From Oscillatoriaceae cyanobacterium M33_DOE_052 (GTDB lineage Bacteria > Cyanobacteriota > Cyanobacteriia > Cyanobacteriales > Laspinemataceae), in NCBI GenBank assembly GCA_015296065.1, contig DVDU01000096.1, positions 1 to 47,663 on the forward strand: 47,663 nucleotides of DNA, written 5' to 3'. Both the position numbers and the translations under genes were made by a program. Each line of letters opens with the position of its first letter. Position 1 is the stretch's first letter. Of the stretch, positions 40,692-47,663 are shown one piece after another. Below the pieces are notes generated by a model. The model saw only the letters and a list, made by a program, of their open reading frames with translations, made no database searches and was not told the DNA's origin.

Positions 40692-42386
40692 GTGAGTCAG
40701 CAACAACTAGCTCAGATTCGGCGTTACGATCCGGAAAGCATAGCGCGGTACTACGGTTATCGTCCTTGGCAAGCGATCGGGCGCGCCCTTAAAATCCTCT
40801 TATCCTTTGCATGGTTACTCTTGGGATTTAAATGGGATGAATGGACGAACCAAGTAGAGACAAACCGCCCCAAACGCGCCACTCAGATCCGGGAACTGTT
40901 AACTAATCTCGGCCCTACGTTTATCAAAGTCGGTCAAGCTCTCTCCACGAGACCGGACTTGATTCGCCAAGACTTCCTTGATGAGCTGATTTTACTCCAA
41001 GACCAGCTCCCGCCTTTTGATAACGCGATCGCCCTCCGCATCATCGAGCAAGAGTTGGACCGCTCCGTAGAAGAAATCTACAGCCAAATATCCCCAGAAC
41101 CAGTAGCTGCAGCCAGTTTGGGGCAAGTTTACAAAGCCCGCCTGCTCACCGGCGAAGTAGTAGCGGTCAAGGTGCAGCGACCCAACTTAAAACCAGTTCT
41201 CGCCCTGGACCTGTACCTGATGCGACTAGGGGCAAAATTTCTCGGCAAATGGCTGCCCCTGAACTTAGGACATGACCTCACCCTCATTGTGGATGAATTT
41301 GGCATCAAGTTATTTGAGGAAATCGATTACCTCAACGAGGGACGCAACGCCGAAAAATTTGCCACGAATTTCAGCCAAAACCCCCAAGTCAAAGTCCCCT
41401 CGATTTACTGGCGTTACAGTTCTCACCGGGTACTCACCCTAGAATGGATCGACGGCTATAAACTCAGTGGTAGCCACAACCTGCAACAAGCCGGTATTGA
41501 CCCCCAGGCTTTAATAGAAATTGGCGTCACTAGCGGCTTGCAGCAGTTACTGGAATTCGGCTTTTTCCACGCTGACCCCCATCCCGGTAACTTATTTGCC
41601 CTCACCGATGGTCGGATGGCTTACATCGATTTCGGGATGATGGATCAGTTGGATGAAACCACCAAAGAAAACCTGGTGGATGCGGTAGTCCACTTGATTA
41701 ATAAAGATTACAAGGAGCTGGCGCGGGATTTTGTTAACCTCGGTTTTCTCACGCCAGAAACAGATATCAAGCCCATCATCCCCGCTCTGGAAGCGGTGTT
41801 AGGGGATATTATGGGTCAGCGGGTACGGGATTTTAACTTCAAAACCGTTACGGACCGGTTCTCGGAGTTGATGTACGAGTATCCGTTCCGAGTTCCAGCT
41901 AAGTTTGCCCTGATTATCCGCTCTTTAGTGACTCAGGAAGGTTTGGCCCTCTCGGTGGACCCGAATTTTAAAATTGTCGATATCGCCTATCCCTACGTGG
42001 CTCGGCGTCTGCTCACCGGTGAGTCGGAGTCTTTGCGGCGGCGGCTGCTAGAGGTGTTGTTTAAAGACGGCAAGTTTCAATGGTCCCGCCTGGAAAATAT
42101 GCTGGCGATCGCCCGCAGCGATGGCAACTTTAACCTCCTCCCCACGGCTCAGCTCGGTATGCAATACCTCCTATCTGCGGAAGGGGAGTTCGTCCGCCGT
42201 CAGCTCCTCAATGCTTTGATTGAGGATGACAGACTCCACGCCGAAGAAGTGAAGCGGTTATGGGATTTGGTCAAAGAAGATATCAAACCCAACCAATTGC
42301 TTAACGCGGCGATCGGTGCTTTGGTAGAATTCTCCCGAGAGGGAGTAGCAGCTTTATATTTCAATCCCGCCAGCCGGATTCATTAA
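40692..42386 (+). CDS. ABC1 kinase family protein (AarF/UbiB type)
   Basis: These atypical protein-kinase-like proteins are involved in quinone and prenyl-lipid metabolism. The 564-residue protein uses GTG 40692. It has the family signature NLGPTFIKVGQALSTRPDLI near 72-91 (KxGQ motif), PVAAASLGQVYKARLLTGEV near 138-157 (the Ala-rich loop replacing the usual Gly-rich loop), VAVKVQRP near 158-165 (conserved Lys), FFHADPHPGNLFAL near 296-309 and YIDFGMMDQL near 315-324. The hydrophobic LKILLSFAWLLLGF near 33-46 may attach it to membranes. It lacks the C-terminal two-helix membrane tail seen in the relic at 16425-16588. Several paralogs are typical in cyanobacteria, so the quinone substrate is unknown. 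Confidence 0.93.
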   Translation: MSQQQLAQIRRYDPESIARYYGYRPWQAIGRALKILLSFAWLLLGFKWDEWTNQVETNRPKRATQIRELLTNLGPTFIKVGQALSTRPDLIRQDFLDELILLQDQLPPFDNAIALRIIEQELDRSVEEIYSQISPEPVAAASLGQVYKARLLTGEVVAVKVQRPNLKPVLALDLYLMRLGAKFLGKWLPLNLGHDLTLIVDEFGIKLFEEIDYLNEGRNAEKFATNFSQNPQVKVPSIYWRYSSHRVLTLEWIDGYKLSGSHNLQQAGIDPQALIEIGVTSGLQQLLEFGFFHADPHPGNLFALTDGRMAYIDFGMMDQLDETTKENLVDAVVHLINKDYKELARDFVNLGFLTPETDIKPIIPALEAVLGDIMGQRVRDFNFKTVTDRFSELMYEYPFRVPAKFALIIRSLVTQEGLALSVDPNFKIVDIAYPYVARRLLTGESESLRRRLLEVLFKDGKFQWSRLENMLAIARSDGNFNLLPTAQLGMQYLLSAEGEFVRRQLLNALIEDDRLHAEEVKRLWDLVKEDIKPNQLLNAAIGALVEFSREGVAALYFNPASRIH

Positions 42387-42450
42387 TTCAAAGCTACCAG
42401 CACAGACCGCCCAATCATCGCACAACTCTGAAAAAAAATCATAAGTCATC

Positions 42451-42837
42451 ATGGATCCTTTCGTGTCTCTGTATTATTATCCCCAACCCCCTTACTTTTT
42501 GTTAATCGCCGGGTTGCTCGCTGGTGCCACTTCCGGTTTGGCTTTCAAAGCCAGCCTGGAGCAACTGGTACAGGCTTGGAATCGCGATCGTTCTATCAAC
42601 CTCCCCGCACGCGCCAAAGAAAAAGAATTATTCATCCCCTTTGTTGGTATCGGCTGCGGTATTTGCGCCTTCCTCTCCTCCGGCTTACAAATTTTCGGCT
42701 TTCCCGCGTCTATTGCCATCCTCTTCGCCTTTCCCCTCGGTATTGGCACCTGCGGCTTAGTTTGGTGGCAGCTCGGCAAGCTCCTAGAAACGATCGTCAG
42801 CGGCGGCTCTAAAGCCCTTGATTTAGATTCATTTTAA
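42451..42837 (+). CDS. Small membrane protein, 128 residues
   Basis: I do not recognise the family. The protein has three hydrophobic segments, near 10-28 (PPYFLLIAGLLAGATSGLAF), 60-80 (FVGIGCGICAFLSSGLQIFG) and 85-110 (SIAILFAFPLGIGTCGLVWW), joined by a short basic loop (WNRDRSINLPARAKEKE), so an inner or thylakoid membrane location is likely. It follows the ABC1 gene by 64 bases on the same strand and could be co-transcribed with it, which would suggest a link to quinone or membrane lipid work, but this is inferred from position only. Confidence 0.7.
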   Translation: MDPFVSLYYYPQPPYFLLIAGLLAGATSGLAFKASLEQLVQAWNRDRSINLPARAKEKELFIPFVGIGCGICAFLSSGLQIFGFPASIAILFAFPLGIGTCGLVWWQLGKLLETIVSGGSKALDLDSF

Positions 42838-42856
42838 ATTCCTTTGAACCATCCAG

Positions 42857-42908
42857 TTTTTCTCGTTCCCCAGCCCTAAATATGGGGATAACTGGTGAAC
42901 GAGAAAAA
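42857..42908. other. Nested inverted repeat between the membrane protein and the AT-rich pair
   Basis: TTTTTCTCGTTC (42857-42868) and GAACGAGAAAAA (42897-42908) are perfect 12-base arms. CCCCA and TGGGG form an inner stem. It marks the border between normal-composition DNA and the AT-rich segment that follows. It could be a terminator for the upstream gene or one end of an acquired island. Two TATAAT boxes (42916-42921 and 42971-42976) lie just downstream and may serve the next gene. Confidence 0.5.
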
Positions 42909-42997
42909 TTTATGCTATAATCCGATCTAGGTCAATTCTGCAAAAATGGTTAAAAATATGGTATTATTGATATAATTATTATGTTTTAAAAATCTAT

Positions 42998-43351
42998 ATG
43001 TTCGGCAAATTAAACCAACAAGAATTTGCGATAAATTTAGAAAAATTAGAAGTAATTAAAAATCATATCAAAAATAATTTTTACGATTATAAACCAAATC
43101 TAATGATGCTTGATAGATTGCAGATAGCCCTAGATAACAACCAAAAAATATCAGGAGCTGATGCCAGCTTTTATTTTCACGAACTTAGAGAGGCTGAATT
43201 AATGAAAAGCGGTTTAAGTTATCACCAAGCCCACCAACAATCTTTACAAGAGTATGAAGTTTCGCCATTTAGTGTTTATCATCCTGATGTAATCCGAGCT
43301 TATCCTGATGAATTCAACCAAAATTGGAAGAATTATTGGGGAATTACTTAA
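42998..43351 (+). CDS. Possible polymorphic-toxin-type domain, 117 residues
   Basis: The protein resembles C-terminal domains I recall from bacterial polymorphic toxin proteins, with the pattern ADASFYFHELREAELMKSGL, SYHQAHQQSLQEYEVSPFSV and YHPDVIRAYPDEFNQNW. The invariant-looking H-E-E-H-H residues and the fixed spacing favour an enzymatic domain. This is a recollection, not a search result. Here it stands alone without a secretion or delivery domain and has no signal peptide. The DNA is AT-rich compared with its neighbours, a sign of transfer. Gene 43434-43991 follows by 82 bases and may be its partner. ATG 42998 has a TATAAT box 20-25 bases upstream, so a nearly leaderless mRNA is possible. 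Confidence 0.5.
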   Translation: MFGKLNQQEFAINLEKLEVIKNHIKNNFYDYKPNLMMLDRLQIALDNNQKISGADASFYFHELREAELMKSGLSYHQAHQQSLQEYEVSPFSVYHPDVIRAYPDEFNQNWKNYWGIT

Positions 43352-43433
43352 GCCTTAGTTAAGCCAAAATATGAAAATGAGACTGTTGGATACTACCCAA
43401 CAGTCTCCCACTCGAATAATGGGAGATAGAATC

Positions 43434-43991
43434 ATGCAAAATATCACTTTAGATTTCCACATCCAAGCTAGAGTATGGCTCCAAGAACATCCCCAGATAA
43501 TCTATAGTGCAACAGATTTAATAGAGCGAGAAGTAGGTAGCGGATTAGAGAAAAAAGCCGGAGATAAACGAGCCGCGCTAGAAATTCTCATCCCTGTTGG
43601 GCCTAGATTTTTATACGGTTTGTTGGGAGCAAAATTTATTCCTAACGATTCGGGAAAAATCGTGGTGCAAATCTTGGTATCTACAACTGAAGAAGCTGAT
43701 TACAAGAAGTCGATCGCCTCCGAACAGCACCTCGATACCGTCAGAGTGGGACTTCCCAGAGAATACAGCAATAGCGTAATTGAGGGAGCTTTACAAGCTC
43801 TCAACCCTCAATCCTGCACCGAGCTAGGTTCTGGGATTCTCCGGTTTGACCAAGCTGCATGGGGAGAAATCGGCTCCTCCAACAAAATTTTTCGCCAAAT
43901 TGCCGCCACCGTGGTGCAATTGCTAGCTCTCAATTCAGACAAAAATCAAACCCAACTAACCGAAATCATCAAAGCATACACATACAATTAG
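43434..43991 (+). CDS. Hypothetical protein, candidate immunity/partner, 185 residues
   Basis: ATG 43434 has GGGAG about nine bases upstream and is preferred over the earlier in-frame start at 43371. The protein is alpha/beta: MQNITLDFHIQARVWLQEHP at the start, GDKRAALEILIPVGPRFLYG near 46, VVQILVSTTEEADYKKSIAS near 82, and SSNKIFRQIAATVVQLLALN near 155. No family is recognised. The position directly after the toxin-like gene, the shared strand and short gap suggest a two-gene unit in which this protein could neutralise the first; this is inference. Codon composition is closer to normal than that of its neighbour. Confidence 0.5.
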   Translation: MQNITLDFHIQARVWLQEHPQIIYSATDLIEREVGSGLEKKAGDKRAALEILIPVGPRFLYGLLGAKFIPNDSGKIVVQILVSTTEEADYKKSIASEQHLDTVRVGLPREYSNSVIEGALQALNPQSCTELGSGILRFDQAAWGEIGSSNKIFRQIAATVVQLLALNSDKNQTQLTEIIKAYTYN

Positions 43992-44007
43992 TCCAAGATA
44001 GAGGAGA

Positions 44008-44080
44008 TTAGTCCTTTGTCCCTTGTCCCTTGCCAACATTCAAAGGACAAAGGACAAAGGACAAATGACAAAGGACAAAT
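44008..44080. repeat. Heptamer repeats next to the glycosyltransferase operon end
   Basis: GTCCTTT, GTCCCTT and GTCCCTT units (44010-44032) face CAAAGGA, CAAATGA and CAAAGGA units (44040-44078), forming an inverted pair. It lies just outside the stop of the last glycosyltransferase gene (44087) and could fold into a long hairpin acting as a shared terminator of the convergent genes. Confidence 0.75.
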
Positions 44081-44086
44081 CACCAA

Positions 44087-44995
44087 TCATCTCAATTTCC
44101 TTTTCATCCCCTCTAGCAGCCGCTGCCAAGGACTTTTTTGCACTTTTACCACCCCCGCATCAGCCGGTTTCGGTTCCCGGAGGTAGCGGTAATGCTCCCA
44201 AATATCCCAATAAGGGCAACCCGGTTCAATGCGAATTCCCGCCCAATGGAGATATTGCAAAGTTTGCCCCAGTTTCGGGTCTATCAGTTTATCCCCAGAC
44301 CGCTCAAAATAATTGCTGCCCGCCCAGCTACCTGGAGCTTTTCCCGGACGCCGCACAATGTTAAACCGCCGTTGAATCCGCTGCAATATCATATAATTGA
44401 TAATCGGCTGGTCGGAAGTTTTTTGGCTAAAATCAAAATATTCAGGATGGGCGGCGCATTCGGTAAAAGTATCGTATAAATCCGCTTCAGAAATTAAGCC
44501 TTTTTTCGACGCCCACCAACCACCATTAAAAATATCCTGAATTTCGGTTTCGCTAAAAACTTGCAAAATTTGCGATGAAAAAACGTTAGTAATTCCCCCA
44601 CGGTGCTGATAGTCACAACAGAGAAAATCGTAATCAGCAAAATAATTGAGATTGTCAATAATTTTTTCAAAAACTACTATATCTGTGTCTAAATAGAGAA
44701 ATTCATCAAAAACGCCAAACCAGCAGGCTTGTTTCCTGAATTGATTAGGACGAGCAAAGAATTTGGCGCCAAATATTTGATGCAGTTGTTCAGACAAACG
44801 CTGGATAAATGCTAAATCTGGGTAAATTTCTACCCCGTAATCTCTAGTCAAACGCTGGGCAATATTTTGATAATTGTCATCGTAAGGAATCAGGACAATG
44901 GGAGTATCTGGGTCATAAAACCGAATGCTGTTGAGCAGGGTTATTGCCTGTTCCGTGACTTTATCGTTAGCTGTAATATAAATACCGCGTGTCAT
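44087..44995 (-). CDS. Glycosyltransferase-like protein (GT-A fold), 302 residues
   Basis: The protein belongs to the nucleotide-sugar transferase type seen in cyanobacterial surface-sugar clusters. It begins MTRGIYITANDKVTEQAITL, with the DXD motif in EFLYLDTDIVVFEK near residue 103, an acidic DYDFLCCDYQHRG and a C-terminal YLHWAGIRIEPGCPYWD. The longer frame from 45016 adds MTKDKQP, which comes from the heptamer repeat; the paralog starts at MDGICTLANDRVYDQL, so ATG 44995 is the better start. The next gene upstream ends inside the same repeat. The acceptor sugar is unknown. It is the third gene of a three-gene operon. Confidence 0.85.
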   Translation of the reverse strand: MTRGIYITANDKVTEQAITLLNSIRFYDPDTPIVLIPYDDNYQNIAQRLTRDYGVEIYPDLAFIQRLSEQLHQIFGAKFFARPNQFRKQACWFGVFDEFLYLDTDIVVFEKIIDNLNYFADYDFLCCDYQHRGGITNVFSSQILQVFSETEIQDIFNGGWWASKKGLISEADLYDTFTECAAHPEYFDFSQKTSDQPIINYMILQRIQRRFNIVRRPGKAPGSWAGSNYFERSGDKLIDPKLGQTLQYLHWAGIRIEPGCPYWDIWEHYRYLREPKPADAGVVKVQKSPWQRLLEGMKRKLR

Positions 44996-45012
44996 TGGTT
45001 GTTTGTCCTTGG

Positions 45013-46017
45013 TCATTGGTCCTTGGTCATTAATCCCAGTTTACGTAACAACCGCTGAGTGAAAGTAGGAGGGGGGTTGTATGGTTGGGGTTTGGTGGTA
45101 AATTGAGGGCGATTTTCTGGTTCGCCAAGATAGCGATAGTGTAAAAATACATCTCGATAGGGAAAATCGAGATTTTCTCCTTGACAAAGGCGAGCAAAGA
45201 TGCTAGATGAAATGCCTATGTAGTGGAGGTAGGTAAGGGGGTTGCCTCTATCTAGCACCATCCCCCTTTCGGTGACAAAGTGGCTAGAAGTGACACTGTT
45301 ACCAGTGCGTTTATCTGGGGGTAATTGGCGAGCTAAATTAGCAAAACTCAGCCCGGAACGCATCACCATATAATTAAGTATAGTTTGGTCGGGTGCCATT
45401 GGATATAATATTTCTGCTTCTCCGTCTTTTAGTCTGGATATCAGCCACTCCCGCTTTTCCTCACCAAATATATCGCGCTTAGAAGCGTATAAGCCAGAGC
45501 AAAATATTTCGGTTTCTATGCGTTCTGGGGGAAAGATTTCTCGGAGTTTGGGCGAGGAGACCTCGTAAACGTGGGTGGGGTCTTTATACTGAAAGTCATA
45601 AACCACCCAGTCGCTACTTTCTAGTTGCGCGAATATGGTATTGGGAGGACTGATGAGCAGAGTATCAGCGTCCATGTACAGAAACTGGTCAAAGGGTCCA
45701 TCAAAGGCGCCATAGCGGCGGTGGGTTCCAAAGCGATGATAACCGTTGCTGCCTATTTGTTGCCATCTTTGTTTGGCGGTGGGGTGAGTATCCCAGACTC
45801 GGCGGGCAAATTCATCCCATTTGTGGATAGATTCGGAGTTATTATACAGTTGAACTTGGGGACGGTGTTTGATGGCGGCGGCGATTTTTTCCGTGTTGTC
45901 ATCGTAGGGGTAGATACACACGGGGAAATGTTTCCCTGCATTGGCTTCGATGCTGTTGAGCAGGGCAATGAGTTGGTCATATACGCGATCGTTCGCCAGG
46001 GTGCAAATTCCGTCCAT
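45013..46017 (-). CDS. Glycosyltransferase-like protein (GT-A fold), paralog, 334 residues
   Basis: The 334-residue protein is a paralog of the next gene. It starts MDGICTLANDRVYDQLIALL, has the DXD motif in DQFLYMDADTLLISPP near residue 116, the conserved VYDFQYKDPTHVYEVSSPKL and the family's C-terminal LTYLHYIGISSSIFARLCQG. The two genes probably arose by duplication; this one has a longer middle region. Its last residues, MTKDQ, and the TGA stop are written in the same GACCAAG heptamer repeat as the start of the next gene, where TGA and ATG overlap as ATGA. It is the middle gene of the operon, with two bases between it and the upstream gene's stop. Confidence 0.85.
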   Translation of the reverse strand: MDGICTLANDRVYDQLIALLNSIEANAGKHFPVCIYPYDDNTEKIAAAIKHRPQVQLYNNSESIHKWDEFARRVWDTHPTAKQRWQQIGSNGYHRFGTHRRYGAFDGPFDQFLYMDADTLLISPPNTIFAQLESSDWVVYDFQYKDPTHVYEVSSPKLREIFPPERIETEIFCSGLYASKRDIFGEEKREWLISRLKDGEAEILYPMAPDQTILNYMVMRSGLSFANLARQLPPDKRTGNSVTSSHFVTERGMVLDRGNPLTYLHYIGISSSIFARLCQGENLDFPYRDVFLHYRYLGEPENRPQFTTKPQPYNPPPTFTQRLLRKLGLMTKDQ

Positions 46018-46019
46018 GT

Positions 46020-46982
46020 TTAACCAAATTTAGTTACATAATCGGAGAGCCAGTTGAGGAGATTTAGTTTGTGGAGGATAATCTGGCGGGCTTCCGCGAT
46101 CGCCGATATCGCTTCATGCCAAGCATCTGGCGTGGCTATTACCTCCTGAATGTATGATAAACCCTTTTCATCCAAACTGGGCAAGCGCAGAAAACTTCCT
46201 GGCGGTAACAACCGATCCGCCGCCGGTCCCCCATAATAAATCGGCAGACACCAAGCTAACAAAGCGTCCCACAGTTTTTCGCTCACATACAAATCATTAT
46301 CAGCGTAATTTTCTATAGCCAAATTATAATAGTAAGGAGCCATAGCGTGCCACTTGGCACCTACTCGCCCCGCCGACTGCGCCCAAACCGGCAAATCTCT
46401 ACCATACAGGTCAAAATTTAACCCATTATCCTGCAACAGGCGCAAAAAATCCAGCCGCTGGCGGTGGTTCGCGGTGCGATCGATACCCGAAGTTATCCAA
46501 CTACAAGGCTTCACCTTTGGCGGCGGCGTCATCTCGTTAAGTTCACGAAAAGAGTTAGAAATGTACCAAATCGCAGGCATATAATCCGGTTGGGGAGCAA
46601 AAAAGTCCGGCCCGGAAATATAGCCACAGTAAGGTTTCGCCGCCTCATAGTTCGCTTGATTTTTAGGCAAAATTTCTTCTAAAGGTGGCTCCCGCAACAA
46701 ATAAATAATCCGCTCTTGGGGCACTCCGCGTAGCATTGAGGGAATATCCGCACTTTGAGCAGGTTTTCTCCCCCTCAGTTTATCTTTCCAAGACAGAGGT
46801 TTGGGAGCGTGGGGAAAATCAAACTGGTACATAAGCAGAAAATCGGGCTTTTCGGCGGCTGCTCTCATCTGGACATTACCCCAAACGCCGAAGGGATGGG
46901 GGGTTTGATGCCACAACCAGTCAGCAGGACTGGGGTTTAGGGCCGAGTAGCTGCTGACCATACCCGCGATTTTTGGGCTCAT
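46020..46982 (-). CDS. Glycosyltransferase family 10 (fucosyltransferase-like) protein
   Basis: GT10 enzymes usually move fucose from GDP-fucose to a glycan. The 320-residue protein has the family's late motif FDLYGRDLPVWAQSAGRVGA near 190 and AIENYADNDLYVSEKLWDAL near 225, followed by LLAWCLPIYYGGPAADRLLP and SFLRLPSLDEKGL. These residues bind the sugar nucleotide in the family. No membrane segment or signal peptide is present, so it acts in the cytoplasm. It is the first gene of the three-glycosyltransferase operon; the next gene starts two bases after its stop (46017 versus 46020). The natural acceptor is unknown. Confidence 0.9.
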   Translation of the reverse strand: MSPKIAGMVSSYSALNPSPADWLWHQTPHPFGVWGNVQMRAAAEKPDFLLMYQFDFPHAPKPLSWKDKLRGRKPAQSADIPSMLRGVPQERIIYLLREPPLEEILPKNQANYEAAKPYCGYISGPDFFAPQPDYMPAIWYISNSFRELNEMTPPPKVKPCSWITSGIDRTANHRQRLDFLRLLQDNGLNFDLYGRDLPVWAQSAGRVGAKWHAMAPYYYNLAIENYADNDLYVSEKLWDALLAWCLPIYYGGPAADRLLPPGSFLRLPSLDEKGLSYIQEVIATPDAWHEAISAIAEARQIILHKLNLLNWLSDYVTKFG

Positions 46983-47036
46983 AGGAACCGTGGTAATGAC
47001 GATCGCTCTTTATTGTATCCCGCCAGCGCAACTCTG

Positions 47037-47100
47037 TAGGGTGGGCAACAGCACAGATGATGATTGATGGTCTGTGCGGTTTTGGCTGTTGCCCACCCTA
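47037..47100. repeat. Palindromic element, copy related to 12749-12818
   Basis: TAGGGTGGGCAACAGC (47037-47052) pairs with GCTGTTGCCCACCCTA (47085-47100). Inner GCACAGA (47051-47057) and TCTGTGC (47071-47077) extend the stem. The outer arms match the element at 12749-12818 except for the second half, showing a family that keeps TAGGGTGGGCAA ends and varies inside. Confidence 0.8.
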
Positions 47101-47156
47101 CTACTTGAGTTAGATTAATAGTATCGGCCATCCCATAAGTAAACAGGAGAAAGACG

Positions 47157-47522
47157 ATGCGCGCTACCACTCAGAAGAGTAGCATCACCATTCCCCCCCT
47201 AGAAAATGGGGATATGCTTTCTCGCGCAGAATTTGAGCGGCGCTATACAGCCATGCCCCACTTGAAAAAAGCTGAACTGATTGAAAGAATTGTTTATATA
47301 TCTTCTACCGTACCGTTTAGAACCCACGCCGAAACCCATGCTAATTTAATCGGCTGGTTTGGTAACTATAAAATAGCGACGCCGGGAGTGCTTTTGGGGG
47401 ATAACCCCACGGTGCGTCTGGATGTGGATAACGAACCCCAACCCGATGTGGTTTTGCTCATCGATGGGGAATGTGGGGGTCAAAGTTACCTCAGCGATGA
47501 TGGTTATAGTTATTTCAAATAG
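47157..47522 (+). pseudogene. Uma2 family gene truncated by an IS630-type insertion
   Basis: The frame starts at ATG 47157 with AGGAG eight bases upstream and reads like the first half of the Uma2 gene at 175: PPLENGDMLSRAEFERRYTA, then KKAELIERIVYI and VRLDVDNEPQPDVVLLI. It ends after SYLSDDGYSYFK, about 121 residues in, where the paralog continues into GYLEGAPELVVEI. The last codons (after DGY) come from inserted DNA: TAGTTATTTCAAATAG. The second half, which carries the ELVVE and K residues of the nuclease fold, is missing, so the product should be inactive. The break is at a TA (47505-47508), the target used by IS630-type elements. Confidence 0.85.
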
Positions 47523-47532
47523 AAGCGAGACA

Positions 47533-47663
47533 TTATCGAGCGCAATACTCTCGGATAATTTCGTCGATAGATTTGTCAGGATGTGCATACATTCGGGCTC
47601 TCTTTAAAGCACTAAAATCATGCTCTATGTCATTTAAGTCTGGTGAGTATTTGGGTAAAAATA
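47533..47663 (-). mobile_element. IS630-type transposase, C-terminal end (partial, runs off window)
   Basis: On the minus strand the frame reads FLPKYSPDLNDIEHDFSALK, RARMYAHPDKSIDEIIREYC, AR and stops with TAA at 47533-47535. The PDLN.IE segment is the end of the DDE transposase catalytic domain in IS630/Tc1-like elements. The rest of the gene lies beyond 47663. The element's left end is at about 47507, within the truncated Uma2 gene, leaving about 26 bases of end sequence before the stop codon. It differs from the transposase tail at 1-130. Confidence 0.85.

Noticed and set aside
44995-45016. Longer start (MTKDKQP) for the last glycosyltransferase
   Set aside because: The extra residues are the translation of the heptamer repeat, and the paralog aligns from the later Met.

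Overview
This window is chromosomal DNA from a cyanobacterium, probably a filamentous, non-heterocystous (Oscillatoriales-like) species. The evidence is frequent GCGATCGC (HIP1) octamers, heptanucleotide tandem repeats between genes, a GyrB intein very similar to the one I remember from Synechocystis, cobalamin and glycolate genes of cyanobacterial type, and many large GAF/PAS histidine kinases. I cannot fix the genus from sequence alone. I found no tRNA, rRNA or CRISPR array.

Layout. 1-900: end of an IS630-type transposase and an intact Uma2-family gene. 0.9-7 kb: cbiD and cobK (corrin ring synthesis), an HD-domain protein, glcD (glycolate dehydrogenase) and miaA (tRNA modification). 7-12.6 kb: gyrB interrupted by a 442-residue intein with an HNH-like segment, then ilvB with a C-terminal zinc ribbon. 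12.8-17.3 kb: a cyclic-nucleotide-domain histidine kinase, then about 3 kb poor in genes that holds a 186-residue orphan, a small exported protein, gene relics, large hairpins and a MITE-like element. 17.3-28.7 kb: a three-gene minus-strand signalling block made of a 2087-residue hybrid Ser/Thr-His kinase and two paralogous GAF-GAF histidine kinases. 28.9-32.3 kb: a GNAT acetyltransferase, a decayed gene, a conserved protein of unknown role, a PH-like small protein and a TerB-like protein. 32.5-35 kb: sucD and sucC (succinyl-CoA synthetase). 35.4-39.3 kb: a repeat-containing membrane protein, a 28-bp tandem repeat array, fetB and a DNA methyltransferase with an HTH domain inserted in it. 39.3-42.8 kb: a DegT-type aminotransferase, an ABC1 (UbiB/AarF) kinase and a small membrane protein. 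43-44 kb: an AT-rich gene pair that looks like a toxin domain with a partner. 44-47 kb: an operon of three glycosyltransferases. 47.1-47.7 kb: a second Uma2 gene cut in half by an IS630-type element.

The genes are mostly single units or short same-strand groups. The clearest joint systems are sucC-sucD, the three glycosyltransferases, the sensor kinase block and possibly the 43-kb pair. The most unusual theme is how repeats shape gene ends. Heptamer arrays and palindromic REP-like elements contain the stop codons of miaA, the methyltransferase, a glycosyltransferase, a histidine kinase and the acetyltransferase. They also create false N-terminal extensions on fetB and a glycosyltransferase. 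A heptamer unit such as TTGATAA stops all three frames on one strand and is open on the other, so where it lands decides where a protein ends.
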